NCBI RefSeq assembly: GCF_003049735.1
Contig: NZ_PIRM01000001.1
Span: 62,001-126,000 of the forward strand
From: Campylobacter concisus
Lineage (GTDB): Bacteria; Campylobacterota; Campylobacteria; Campylobacterales; Campylobacteraceae
Direction: 5' to 3'
Length of the DNA stretch: 64,000 bases
Shown: positions 37,964 through 49,217 of the stretch, in pieces
Position numbering within the stretch: position 1 is the stretch's first letter
Layout: every line of letters starts with the position of its first letter
Program-made: the position numbers and the translations under genes
The notes under the pieces: model-generated
Told to the model about the DNA's origin: nothing
Seen by the model: only the letters and a program-made list of their open reading frames with translations
Database searches by the model: none

Positions 37964-38018
37964 AGAAAGATATTCTCAATCATCCTTGTTTAGTTTTGAA
38001 AGATTGATAGACCTATAG

Positions 38019-38095
38019 GGGCCTATAGCTCAGCTGGTTAGAGTGCACCCCTGATAAGGGTGAGGTCACAAGTTCAAGTCTTGTTAGGCCCACCA
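38019..38095 (+). tRNA. tRNA-Ile (GAU)
   Basis: A 77-nt cloverleaf with acceptor arms GGGCCTA / TAGGCCC, anticodon GAT in CCCTGATAAGG and TTCAAGT in the T loop. The 3' CCA is encoded. It lies in the 16S-23S spacer, as usual. Confidence 0.97.
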
Positions 38096-38107
38096 GAGAA
38101 TTTAATT

Positions 38108-38183
38108 GGGGAATTAGCTCAGCTGGGAGAGCGCCTGCTTTGCACGCAGGAGGTCAGCGGTTCGATCCCGCTATTCTCCACCA
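38108..38183 (+). tRNA. tRNA-Ala (UGC)
   Basis: A 76-nt cloverleaf with acceptor arms GGGGAAT / ATTCTCC (one G-U pair), anticodon TGC in GCTTTGCACGC, TTCGATC in the T loop and encoded CCA. It follows tRNA-Ile by 12 nt within the rRNA operon. Confidence 0.97.
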
Positions 38184-38510
38184 TAAAATAGTTTAACTAT
38201 ATTAAGTCTAATTAGAGAGCTTAAAAATTTAAACTTTCTAATTAGACTTTTGTCTAAATGTTCTTTTAATTAATATTGTTAATAGTCACAAGCAAGTTTT
38301 AAAAACAATTTTACAGGACTTGTTAAAGATTTAAATTTCTATTCTCTTTGTATTTAATGCAAAAGTTTGACATCACAATCTATTTAGGATTTAAAACTTA
38401 TCTAAATAGTAGTCAATGCTTTCCGTCTTGAGAGCTAGAATTTAAATATAGTAACATAAAGTTATCTTTAACAAGGAAGTGATGCGAATTAGAATAATCT
38501 AATATAGAAA
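38184..38510 (+). other. tRNA-Ala to 23S spacer with hairpin, boxA and the 5' arm of the 23S processing stem
   Basis: A perfect 13-bp hairpin (arms 38204-38216 and 38237-38249) is followed by a boxA-like TGTTCTTTTAA at 38259-38269. Bases 38462-38485 are complementary to 41421-41444 downstream of 23S. The rest is AT-rich with no gene. Confidence 0.65.
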
Positions 38511-41415
<2,905 letters not shown>

Positions 41416-41420
41416 TATAA

Positions 41421-41444
41421 GCATCACTTCCTTGTTAAGGATAA
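41421..41444 (+). other. 3' arm of the 23S processing stem
   Basis: These 24 bases pair with 38462-38485 (23 Watson-Crick pairs and one G-U), enclosing the entire 23S gene. This is the usual layout of an RNase III substrate in bacterial pre-rRNA. Confidence 0.75.
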
Positions 41445-41547
41445 AAACTTAATAAGATATGTTTTTGCAAAACTTTGTTTATGACTTTTAACTTTATCAA
41501 GTAGTGTTAAATAAGAGATTTATCTAATATATCTTTTATTTAACACT

Positions 41548-41665
41548 GCCCGTGACTATACAGACGAGGAAACGCCTTGCTCCATCTCGAACCAAGAAGC
41601 TAAGCTCGTCCTGGCTGATGATACTCTCCCTTACTGGGATGTTGGAAAAGTAGGTCGTTGCGGGC
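41548..41665 (+). rRNA. rrf: 5S ribosomal RNA
   Basis: About 118 nt with closing arms GCCCG / CGGGC, the conserved CTCGAACCAAGAAGCTAAGC loop and GATGATACTCTCCC. It is the last gene of the rRNA operon, about 130 nt after 23S. The ends are approximate. I see no clear intrinsic terminator right after it. Confidence 0.93.
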
Positions 41666-41843
41666 TTTGTTAATTTTAATCTTCTTTATCTAAGCAATCT
41701 TCTTTTAATATTATTTCTTAATTTATAACAAAATATCAAATCTTACATTTATTTATTTTTTAAATAATCAGACTTTTTATCTCTATGTTTATAAATATCT
41801 TTTAGTTTATGCTTTTATACAAGTGTTGACTAAAAACACCAAA

Positions 41844-41849
41844 TATGAT
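41844..41849 (+). promoter_or_regulatory. -10 element for the second comEA-like gene
   Basis: TATGAT lies 36 nt before the ATG at 41886, in AT-rich DNA after 5S. A promoter here means the longer frame that opens at 41823 is not the real start. Confidence 0.45.
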
Positions 41850-41885
41850 AGACTCCAAACCCAAATTTACCCAAAAAGGACAAAA

Positions 41886-42332
41886 ATGAAAAAGATTATA
41901 TTCTCACTATTAGCAGCAGCTTCTACATTACTAGCAGCCATAAATTTAAACACCGCCACAAAAGAAGAGTTAATGAGTTTAGATGGTATAGGATCTTCAA
42001 AGGCAGATGCAATAATAGAGTATAGAAAAGCAAATAAATTTAACTCAATAGAAGATATAAAAAATGTAAATGGTATAGGCGATAAGACATTTGAAAATTT
42101 AAAATCAGATATATCAGTATCAGGCACTACAAAAATAGACGACACAAAATCTAAAATAAAATCTAAAAAAGATGAGATAAAAGAAAAGGTAAGCAAAAAG
42201 AGTGATGAAGTAAAAGAGAAAAAAGATAGTGCTAAAGATGATAGTATAAAAGAGATAAAAGATAAGAAAGAAAGCCTAAAAGATAAAGCAGAGAAAAAGA
42301 GTAAAGCTAAAAAAGAGAAGAGCAAAGAGTAA
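41886..42332 (+). CDS. ComEA-like helix-hairpin-helix protein with a long lysine-rich tail (copy 2)
   Basis: A 148-aa protein started at ATG 41886, with AAAAAGGA 5 nt upstream and a signal peptide MKKIIFSLLAAASTLLAA. One helix-hairpin-helix domain follows: INLNTATKEELMSLDGIGSS, then EYRKANKFNSIEDI and VNGIGDKTF. This is the ComEA DNA-binding module. The C-terminal half is a Lys/Glu/Asp/Ser low-complexity tail with repeated KxxEIKEK-like units. The tail could stay extended, bind DNA or interact with peptidoglycan; that is inference. It is directly downstream of the rRNA operon and paralogous to the gene at 4232-4519. Confidence 0.82.
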   Translation: MKKIIFSLLAAASTLLAAINLNTATKEELMSLDGIGSSKADAIIEYRKANKFNSIEDIKNVNGIGDKTFENLKSDISVSGTTKIDDTKSKIKSKKDEIKEKVSKKSDEVKEKKDSAKDDSIKEIKDKKESLKDKAEKKSKAKKEKSKE

Positions 42333-42380
42333 TAAATCTAGAAATTTATAAAAATTCTTACATAAAGTATATAAAAATAG

Positions 42381-42403
42381 TTAGGAGCGCATAGCGTTCC
42401 TAA
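42381..42403 (+). terminator. probable terminator after the second comEA-like gene
   Basis: The 10-bp stem TTAGGAGCGC / GCGTTCCTAA (one G-T pair) with an ATA loop lies 49 nt after the stop. No T run follows directly. Confidence 0.5.
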
Positions 42404-42480
42404 TAAATAAAATAGATTGGTTTTTTATATATCAGCCTACTTTTTAAATTCTATAACTTAGTTTGCCTGTTTTTTAAATT

Positions 42481-42612
42481 TTATAAATTAATAAGTTCAT
42501 CTAATAGATCTTGTAAAGTAATACTCCTTAAACTATCCTCTAAAGCTTCTTGTGCTTTTAGGAGGGGAGGGGTTAAGGATTTTAGGGTGTTAGTTATAGG
42601 TGAGAGGGGACT
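42481..42612 (-). pseudogene. possible C-terminal remnant of an unknown gene
   Basis: A minus-strand frame of 43 codons between two stops has no ATG. It reads like real protein in its second half: SLTPPLLKAQEALEDSLRS, then TLQDLLDELINL before TAA. It could be the tail of a lost gene. It overlaps a G-rich stretch on the plus strand. The rest of the 42333-42708 gap shows only the hairpin at 42381. Confidence 0.3.
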
Positions 42613-42632
42613 TTAGGTGGGGCAATGTGCAA
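42561..42632 (+). other. G-run cluster in an AT-rich intergenic region
   Basis: Within about 70 nt the plus strand has five runs of three or four G (GGGG-A-GGGG, then GGG, GGGG and GGGG). Such clustering is unusual for this low-GC genome and could fold as a G-quadruplex. No gene is assigned. Confidence 0.5.
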
Positions 42633-42708
42633 ACTAGTTATAAATTCTGATTTATAAGATTCTCTATTTAATATTTTAAATAAGCTTACTATTGAATATT
42701 TTAAATAC

Positions 42709-43440
42709 CTAGTTAAATTTATAAAAAACTCTATTTAGGTAAAGTCCTTCAGCTGGAGCTGGGATACGAGTTAGGGCAGAGCATCCATTAAGTGAAGCAT
42801 TGATGAGCTCAGCACCATTTTTGATACTTAAGGCTTTAAGTAGATTTGCAACCATGAGCCGTACTTGAGCGCGTAAAAAGCCATTCGCTTTAAAAACTAT
42901 GATAGTTTGGTTTTTGTATTCATAACAAAATGCCTTAAAAATTTCTCGCACTGGACTTTTTGTATCACTTCCTGTTTTCATATAGGAGCTAAAATCATGC
43001 TCGCCAACAAAATTAGATAAAATTTCATTTGCTTTTTTGATATCAAATTTTGGCAAAAAGACTTTATAGTTTGAGCTAAAAACATCAAATTCTCCATGAT
43101 CTATAATGTATCTATAAGACCTTGCTACGGCATCAAACCTTGCTTGAAAATTTTCATCAACCAAATTTATATGTTTTATATGAATATTTGGATGCGCATG
43201 GCGGTTGATTAGCTCTTTTAAGTGCTCTAAATTTTTAAAATGATCGCCACAAATTACGCTTGAGCTTTGATTGATCGCATGGACGTTTTTGTCTGTACGT
43301 GAGCTAGAGACTATTTTTTCAAATATTCCAACGTGAGCTAGAGCGCATGAAAGCTCATCTTCTACGCCATTTTCATGTGGCTGAGTTTGCGAGCCTTGAA
43401 ATTTGGAGCCATCGTAGCTATAAATTAGTTGGATTTTCAT
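42709..43440 (-). CDS. truA: tRNA pseudouridine synthase A
   Basis: Makes pseudouridine at positions 38-40 of tRNA anticodon stems. It is 243 aa. IQLIYSYDGSKFQGSQTQP is the N-terminal signature, and SSRTDKNVHAINQSSS contains the catalytic Asp (near residue 50). FLRAQVRLMVANLLKA is the C-terminal motif. The start overlaps lptF/G by 1 nt. It is the last gene of the seven-gene minus-strand run that starts at glmU, an order I recall from C. jejuni (Cj0821-Cj0827). Confidence 0.94.
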   Translation of the reverse strand: MKIQLIYSYDGSKFQGSQTQPHENGVEDELSCALAHVGIFEKIVSSSRTDKNVHAINQSSSVICGDHFKNLEHLKELINRHAHPNIHIKHINLVDENFQARFDAVARSYRYIIDHGEFDVFSSNYKVFLPKFDIKKANEILSNFVGEHDFSSYMKTGSDTKSPVREIFKAFCYEYKNQTIIVFKANGFLRAQVRLMVANLLKALSIKNGAELINASLNGCSALTRIPAPAEGLYLNRVFYKFN

Positions 43441-44468
43441 TAGTATCTTCGCATGATCTTGGCTTTAAAAAGCAAAATTCCTGTCAACAAAAAGACAAAA
43501 AATATGAGTGGAATCGCAAAAGCTGGCTTTGATGAAAATAGCATTATGAGTGTAAAATACCCAAATAAAACGCCAAATGTCCCAACATAAACCATGCCCT
43601 TTTCATATCTATAAGTAACGATGCCAAAGCTTATGGCAAAAAGTGTACTGGCAAGTGGAAATAGCGCAACAAGCACATATGTGCTAAGGTCTTTTCTTCT
43701 TTTTTCACTACTATTTGCCTCCGTCCAGTACTCTTTTATACTGCCTATATCGCTTATCTCTTCACTTTGGGCAGTCCTTATTTTCATGGATTTGAAGTTG
43801 CTTTGATGATAAATTTCATCTTTTATGTCATACATTTTTCCATCTACTAAAGAGAGTTCGATGCTTTGATTTGTATTAGTGATCTTTGCATTTTTAGCAG
43901 TGATTAAGCGTTGGGAGTCTTTAATGTAAGGATTAAACATCACAATATCTTTATAAGTAGTGCCGTTGTTATCTTGCATTTCACTGCCCACATAGACCAT
44001 CCAGTCAGAGAATTTTTGTCCAAACTGAGTTGGCTTTAAATTTAGCTTTGCGACAGTCTTTTTATAATCAATAAAATTTGCATTTAGCTGTGCGGCTATT
44101 GGTATCATTATGGTAGCAATTACAAGTAGAGCAGTGCTTAAAAATGCTGAAAATATTAAGAAAAATTTAGCAATCTTATTTGGTGAGCCACCAAGCGTAA
44201 AAATAACGATACTTTCATTCTCTTTTGATAATCTAAAAAGAGTCATCGCAAGTGATACAAAAAATGCGATAGGCACGACAAAAAGTAGTACGCGTGGAAG
44301 CATAAATGAGTAGAGTTTAAAAAGCTCACCAAAGCTGATCTCAATGTAAGAAGTGATGCGCGCGATCTGGATGAAAAACACGATCGACATGATCAAAAAA
44401 AGCGTACTAAATAGCGACGCAAAAGTCCCTAGGAAGTTAAACAAAAGATATCTGTTCACTCTACTCAT
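43440..44468 (-). CDS. LptF/LptG family lipopolysaccharide export permease
   Basis: A 342-aa inner-membrane permease of the LptBFG complex that pulls lipooligosaccharide from the membrane to the outer surface. Helices lie at about residues 9-32, 55-75 and 98-120, and again at 270-338, with a periplasmic jellyroll-like region between about 125 and 265. The text LFRLSKENESIVIFTLGGSP is the coupling-helix motif typical of LptF/G. It overlaps truA by 1 nt and the prepilin peptidase by 8 nt. Whether it is LptF or LptG cannot be decided here; the partner is not in the window. Confidence 0.88.
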   Translation of the reverse strand: MSRVNRYLLFNFLGTFASLFSTLFLIMSIVFFIQIARITSYIEISFGELFKLYSFMLPRVLLFVVPIAFFVSLAMTLFRLSKENESIVIFTLGGSPNKIAKFFLIFSAFLSTALLVIATIMIPIAAQLNANFIDYKKTVAKLNLKPTQFGQKFSDWMVYVGSEMQDNNGTTYKDIVMFNPYIKDSQRLITAKNAKITNTNQSIELSLVDGKMYDIKDEIYHQSNFKSMKIRTAQSEEISDIGSIKEYWTEANSSEKRRKDLSTYVLVALFPLASTLFAISFGIVTYRYEKGMVYVGTFGVLFGYFTLIMLFSSKPAFAIPLIFFVFLLTGILLFKAKIMRRY

Positions 44469-45249
44469 AAATAAACCTTAAAATTTCTAAAATTTGCTCT
44501 TTAAAAGCGTATGTAATAAGTAATCCAAGACTTAAAAACGGCACAAAAGCCAGCTCGTAGCTCTTTTTGTGAACGAGCGCATAGACTGGAAGTGTAAGAA
44601 GCGCTGCAAGATAGATCGCCACTAGAGCCAGTTTGACTGACAAGATAGCTCCGATGATCGCTGCTATAAAGATATCTGCGCTACCCATCGCTTCTTTTTT
44701 TATGGCAAGGCTTACGACAAATCTAAGCGCCCAAAAGATAAATGCAAAAAGGAATAAATTTAAAATCTGGGCAAAATTTCCTTTAAATATAAAAAGCATC
44801 AGAGCGTAGATAAATGCGAAAAATAGCGCCGCAAAAAGAAGCGGATCTGGCACAGCTTTATATCTTATGTCTATGACGCTAAGAGCTAGTAGCATAATAA
44901 AGCAAAGCCCTAAAAATAGCGCATAAAGCAAGGTTTCTACGCTTAAAATTTCGCCGCACTCTTTAAAAAAACAGATCAGAAAAAGTATCCCAGAAACTAG
45001 CTCGATTGCTGGATAGATGAGGCTTATTTTTTGCTTACAAAAGGCGCATTTGCCGCCTAAAAATAGCCACGAAAAAATTGGAACATTGTGATAAAAATTT
45101 AGCTTATGATCGCAGTTTGGGCAATGAGAAGCTGGAAAATTTATGCTCTCATTTCGTGGCAAGCGATATATCAGCACATTTGAAAATGAGCCCACGCAGA
45201 TGCCAAAAACAAAAGCAAAAACGGCAAAAAAGATGACTAAATTATCCAT
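44461..45249 (-). CDS. prepilin leader peptidase / N-methyltransferase
   Basis: An aspartyl membrane peptidase of 262 aa that cleaves and N-methylates type IV prepilin-like proteins. It shows VGSFSNVLIYRLPRN near residue 20, the zinc-type pairs CPNC and CAFC near 44 and 67, and catalytic aspartates in VIDIRYKAVPD and GSADIF (for the usual GxGD). About eight helices are seen. I choose the ATG at 45249, which lies 7 nt after the uppS stop; a TTG at 45270 would overlap uppS by 14 nt. It is the likely processor of the pseudopilin at 35.3 kb. Confidence 0.88.
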   Translation of the reverse strand: MDNLVIFFAVFAFVFGICVGSFSNVLIYRLPRNESINFPASHCPNCDHKLNFYHNVPIFSWLFLGGKCAFCKQKISLIYPAIELVSGILFLICFFKECGEILSVETLLYALFLGLCFIMLLALSVIDIRYKAVPDPLLFAALFFAFIYALMLFIFKGNFAQILNLFLFAFIFWALRFVVSLAIKKEAMGSADIFIAAIIGAILSVKLALVAIYLAALLTLPVYALVHKKSYELAFVPFLSLGLLITYAFKEQILEILRFIYE

Positions 45250-45256
45250 TATCTCG

Positions 45257-45928
45257 CTAAACTCCGCCAAATCTTCGCTCTATGTTTTTAAATTTGCTAA
45301 CGATATTTGCAAGCTCATTCTTGCCAAAGTCGGGCCAAAGTGTCGGTGTAAAAAATAGCTCTGCGTAGCTTGCCTGCCAGAGCATGAAATTTGAAAGCCT
45401 ACTCTCACCACCAGTTCTAATGAGAAGATCCACCGGCTCGCTCTCATCAAGTGCTGCATTTAGGCTCGCATCGTTTATCTCGCAGCCTTCTAAAGTTAGC
45501 TTTTTCACAGCTCTAATGATCTCATCTTTTGAGCCGTAGTTTATCGCTAAATTTAATAATAAATTTTTATTCTCTCTTGTAGCGTTTTTGGTGATCTCTA
45601 TCTCGTTTTTTAGCTCATCGCTAAATGGTGAAATATCGCCGATTGTGTTAAATTTGATCCCATTTTTTATAAAGTCAGCACGCTTTAAAATGAGAAATTT
45701 CTTAAGCAAATTCATCAAAAACTCGACCTCTTTTTGTGGTCTTTTCCAGTTTTCAGTACTAAATGCGTAAAGACTTAAAATTTTCACGCCATTATCGATA
45801 CAAAATTCGCACATATCGCTTACTACATTTGCTCCGGCTTCGTGCCCATTTGTCCGTAAAAATCCACGTTTTTTAGCCCAGCGTCCATTTCCATCCATGA
45901 TAATAGCAAGGTGGTTTAATTCATTCAA
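45257..45928 (-). CDS. uppS: undecaprenyl diphosphate synthase
   Basis: Condenses isopentenyl diphosphate onto farnesyl diphosphate to make the C55 lipid carrier for peptidoglycan and surface glycans. It is 223 aa. HLAIIMDGNGRWAKKRG is the family start with the catalytic Asp; then YAFSTENWKRPQKEV and the C-terminal LLIRTGGESRLSNFMLWQAS (RTxGExRxSNF). The length is slightly short but normal for epsilonproteobacteria. It is in the glmU-to-truA run, 3 nt after the unknown gene. Confidence 0.96.
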   Translation of the reverse strand: MNELNHLAIIMDGNGRWAKKRGFLRTNGHEAGANVVSDMCEFCIDNGVKILSLYAFSTENWKRPQKEVEFLMNLLKKFLILKRADFIKNGIKFNTIGDISPFSDELKNEIEITKNATRENKNLLLNLAINYGSKDEIIRAVKKLTLEGCEINDASLNAALDESEPVDLLIRTGGESRLSNFMLWQASYAELFFTPTLWPDFGKNELANIVSKFKNIERRFGGV

Positions 45929-45931
45929 TCT

Positions 45932-46618
45932 TTAGCCTTTTATATCAATAATTTGTTCTTTTTTGCTCCAAAGAGCACTTACATTTTGCACTGTTATGTT
46001 GGCGCTAAATTCACTTTTTAACAAGCTAGCTACATTATTAAATGGAGTGGCGATCTCGTATAAAACTTCATCTTTAAATTTAAAAATAAGTGGAGCAAAA
46101 TTTGAAAATATTAAAAAAATTTTCATATCACTCTCCTCTTTTTTTAGCTGAAAAACGCCGTTTATGCCATTATAAATAAATGGTATATGCACGACATTTT
46201 CTTGCAGAGCAAAGAGTATTTTTGCTAGCACTTTCATCTCGTCTTTTGTTTTAGCTTCACTTAAACTTTTAAATAAATAGTCATAAAACCACGATAAATT
46301 CTCATTTTCTATCAAATTTTCGATAAGATTTAGCCCATCAGCCAAGATATCTTCGTCTAAAATTCTTGGCTTTTCGTATAAATTTTTTATGACGATATTT
46401 TCGCCCTGGCTTTGCACCTCGCCCCAGTATCTCGAGCCTACGTTTAGCTCTTTTGCGCTTTTTGTGTTTAAATTTCTATTTGCGAAATTTAAAATGTATC
46501 TGTTAAAACCGATCTTTTGGCTTACCAAGATACTAAGCGGAAGTGACGAATTTATAGCTACTAACGGTGAATTTGCATTTTTTGCTATTTTTTGAATGCG
46601 AGAAATTTTCTCTATCAT
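45932..46618 (-). CDS. conserved unknown protein between coaBC and uppS
   Basis: A 228-aa soluble protein without signal peptide or membrane segment. It begins with a basic amphipathic stretch (MIEKISRIQKIAKNANSPLV) and has beta-like segments (GSRYWGEVQSQGENIVI, PFIYNGINGVFQLKKEE, KIFLIFSNFAPLIFKF). I do not recognise the family. The position between coaBC and uppS is kept in C. jejuni as I recall (Cj0823). The ATG overlaps the coaBC stop by 4 nt. A role cannot be stated. Confidence 0.75.
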   Translation of the reverse strand: MIEKISRIQKIAKNANSPLVAINSSLPLSILVSQKIGFNRYILNFANRNLNTKSAKELNVGSRYWGEVQSQGENIVIKNLYEKPRILDEDILADGLNLIENLIENENLSWFYDYLFKSLSEAKTKDEMKVLAKILFALQENVVHIPFIYNGINGVFQLKKEESDMKIFLIFSNFAPLIFKFKDEVLYEIATPFNNVASLLKSEFSANITVQNVSALWSKKEQIIDIKG

Positions 46619-47787
46619 AAATTTGCCGCTAGCTCCACGATATGTCTTGCGATCTCGTCTTTTGTGGCAAGCGGCAGCAAAGTTTCACTATTTTTCGTGA
46701 TGAAATTTACCTCATTTTGCTCGCTTGCAAAGCCATTTTTCTCACCCAAGATATTTAGACAAACTGCGTCAAGCCCCTTTTGCTCTAGCATTGCTCTAGC
46801 GTTTTTGTGTGCGTTCTCACTTGAGATTTCAAGCTTAAAGCCGATCTTTTTACATTTAAACTCTTTTAAGCTTTGCAAAATATCGACATTTCTCTTTAGA
46901 CTTAAGCTTAAATTTTCGCCAACGTCCTCTTTTTTTATCTTGCCATCAATTTTTGTCGGTACAAAATCACTCACCGCAGCACACATTACAAGCAAATTTG
47001 CACTCTCACACTCGCTCTTGCAAAGCTCTAAAAGCTCACTGCTTGAGCTAAATTTAAGGCACTCAAACGGCTCGTTACTAGTTTCAAAGCTAGCAAGCAG
47101 TTTTACCTCCGCACCTGCGTAGAAAAAGGCTCTAGCCAAGGCTCTTGCCATCTTGCCACTTGAGAAATTTGTAATGGCTCTAACATCATCTATCTTTTCA
47201 GTCGTTGCGCCACCAGTGATCACTACTTTTTTACCTGCAAAAAGAGGCCTACTAAGCCTTTTAATGGCGGCTTCTACTATCACCTCAGGACTCGCAAGAC
47301 CACCCTTGCCAACGTCACCACAAGCTAGAGTTTTTAAAACCGGCTCAACCACTAAAGCACCGTTTTTCTTTAAAATTTCAAGCGAATTTTGCGTAGCGAA
47401 GTGCTCGATCATATTGTTATTTGCAGCCGGAGCTACAACTAAAGGCACGTGTGAGGCGGCGATTAGTGTTTGCATGAAGACATTATCACAGATACCAGCT
47501 GTTAGTTTATTTATCGTATTTACAGAGGCTGGAGCGATGAGAACTAGATCCATTTTAGAGTAGGCTATGTGATTTACGCCATCTTGCCAGTTTTGTGTTT
47601 GTGAGCTTAAAATTTTATGCTCACTTAGCGCCTCAAAGCCGCTTACACTGCAAAATTCAAGTGCTCCGTCACTTAAAGCCACATAAACATCAGCGCCTTG
47701 CTTTTTAAGCAGTGATAAAATTTCGAATGCCTTGTAAAAGGCGATACTGCCGCAAACGGCTATTAAAATCTTCTTATTTTTTAACAT
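46615..47787 (-). CDS. coaBC: bifunctional CoaB/CoaC (phosphopantothenoylcysteine synthetase/decarboxylase)
   Basis: Two consecutive steps of coenzyme A synthesis in one 390-aa protein. The N-terminal CoaC flavoprotein shows KKILIAVCGSIAFYKAFEIL, then HVPLVVAPAANNNM with the PAxNxxM motif. The C-terminal CoaB shows VVITGGATTEKIDDVRAITN and FSSGKMARALARAFFYAGAE, then CAAVSDFVP. I start at ATG 47787 (MLKNKKILIA), because the longer frame to 47871 would run far into glmU. It overlaps glmU by 14 nt. Confidence 0.94.
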   Translation of the reverse strand: MLKNKKILIAVCGSIAFYKAFEILSLLKKQGADVYVALSDGALEFCSVSGFEALSEHKILSSQTQNWQDGVNHIAYSKMDLVLIAPASVNTINKLTAGICDNVFMQTLIAASHVPLVVAPAANNNMIEHFATQNSLEILKKNGALVVEPVLKTLACGDVGKGGLASPEVIVEAAIKRLSRPLFAGKKVVITGGATTEKIDDVRAITNFSSGKMARALARAFFYAGAEVKLLASFETSNEPFECLKFSSSSELLELCKSECESANLLVMCAAVSDFVPTKIDGKIKKEDVGENLSLSLKRNVDILQSLKEFKCKKIGFKLEISSENAHKNARAMLEQKGLDAVCLNILGEKNGFASEQNEVNFITKNSETLLPLATKDEIARHIVELAANL

Positions 47788-49081
47788 CGTCTTTGCCAAA
47801 GAATTTCTCAAAAAAGCCGCTTTTGTTCTCTTGTCGAGTTCTGCTAATCGCCAATGCACCGCTTTCAACATCTTTTGTGATAGTGCTTCCTGCTGCGATG
47901 ATGACGTTATCAGCGATATTTACAGGGGCAACTAGTTGCGTATCTGAGCCAACAAAAACGTTTTTGCCGATTTTGGTTTTGTATTTTGCCTTGCCGTCGT
48001 AGTTGCATGTGATAGTGCCACATCCGATATTTGTGCCACTTTCTATCTCGCAGTCGCCAAGATAGCTCAAATGCCCAGCTTTTACGCCGCTCAAAACGCC
48101 TTTTTTTATCTCGACGAAATTTCCTATATGTGTGTCAGAAATTTCAGAATTTGGCCTTATATGAGCTAGTGGGCCGATGTCTGAGTTTTTGATGATGCTA
48201 CTTTCGATCACTGATGAGCTTTTGATGATGCTCTCTGTGATGACGCACTCGCCAAGGATGCTTACGTTTTCTTCTAGCACGCATTCGCCTTCAAATTTAG
48301 CTCTGCTGTCTATGAAAATGCTCTCAGGCATGCGCATCAAAACGCCAGCTTTCATCAAATTTTGCTTGATCTCATCTTGCATTATTTTTTCAGCGATACT
48401 AAGCTGAAATTTATCATTTATGCCCATGAAATTTTGTTCATTAACATTTACTGCAACGCACTTTAAGCCCTTTTCATTTGCTATTTTTATGGCATCAGTT
48501 AGGTAGTACTCTTTTTGCGCGTTTTGGTTGCTTATGAGCGGTAAAATTTGCTCTAGCGCTTCGCGCTTAAAGCAGTAGCAGCCAGCATTTACGCTTTTTA
48601 TCGCAAGCTGCGCTTCGCTAGCATCTTTTTGCTCGACGATACCTTCAACTTTGCCGTTTTTTATGATGACTCTGCCGTAGCCAAAAGGATTTGCTGCTTC
48701 AAATGAGCTCATAACCACGTCCGCTTCAGCATTTGCTAGACGCATTAGATCGGTTGATTTTACAAGAGGCATATCGCCACAAGTTACAAGCACCTTTTCG
48801 CCACTTAAATTTACGCTTTTTATCGCTCCAGCAGTACCTGGGAAATTTGTATGATCTTGCTCAAAAATTTTAGTTTGAGGGAAAATTTCTTTTATTTTTT
48901 GACTAATTAACTCTTTTTCGTAGTGAAGCACGACGCTAACGTCATTTGTGATCGCATAAGCTTGCTTTAAGATGTGAATGATCATTGGCTCACCGCAAAG
49001 TTCAAATAGGACTTTTGGACGTTTTGATTTCATTCTGGTGCCAAGACCAGCCGCTAAAATTATGATTGAAGTATTGTTCAT
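47774..49081 (-). CDS. glmU: bifunctional GlmU (GlcN-1-P acetyltransferase / GlcNAc-1-P uridylyltransferase)
   Basis: Makes UDP-GlcNAc for peptidoglycan and lipid A. It is 435 aa from ATG 49081, which has an AAAGG site 7 nt upstream. The N-terminal uridylyltransferase shows IIILAAGLGTRMKSKRPKVL and CGDMPLVKSTDLMRL. The C-terminal left-handed beta-helix acetyltransferase shows RPNSEISDTHIGNFVEIKKG, LSYLGDCEIESGTNIGCGTI and CNYDGKAKYKTKIGKNVFVG. It opens the seven-gene minus-strand run and is divergent from motA; the 136-nt gap should hold both promoters. Confidence 0.96.
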   Translation of the reverse strand: MNNTSIIILAAGLGTRMKSKRPKVLFELCGEPMIIHILKQAYAITNDVSVVLHYEKELISQKIKEIFPQTKIFEQDHTNFPGTAGAIKSVNLSGEKVLVTCGDMPLVKSTDLMRLANAEADVVMSSFEAANPFGYGRVIIKNGKVEGIVEQKDASEAQLAIKSVNAGCYCFKREALEQILPLISNQNAQKEYYLTDAIKIANEKGLKCVAVNVNEQNFMGINDKFQLSIAEKIMQDEIKQNLMKAGVLMRMPESIFIDSRAKFEGECVLEENVSILGECVITESIIKSSSVIESSIIKNSDIGPLAHIRPNSEISDTHIGNFVEIKKGVLSGVKAGHLSYLGDCEIESGTNIGCGTITCNYDGKAKYKTKIGKNVFVGSDTQLVAPVNIADNVIIAAGSTITKDVESGALAISRTRQENKSGFFEKFFGKDDVKK

Positions 49082-49217
49082 TTTTAAGCCTTTTAACGTT
49101 AAAAATTTCGCAGATTGTAGCAAAAAATGCCAAACATTTTTTTTAATTTAACGATTGTTTCAACAAAAAGCTAATAAAATAGCAATTCTTAAGAATTTAT
49201 AAATAAAGTGAGCTTAA

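Noticed and set aside
41823..41885. Upstream extension of the second comEA-like gene
   Set aside because: It would hide the signal peptide behind 21 extra residues and include the likely promoter; ATG 41886 has a good ribosome site.
47153..47563. Long plus-strand open frame opposite coaBC
   Set aside because: The minus strand holds a complete CoaBC with all motifs; the antisense frame has no family features.
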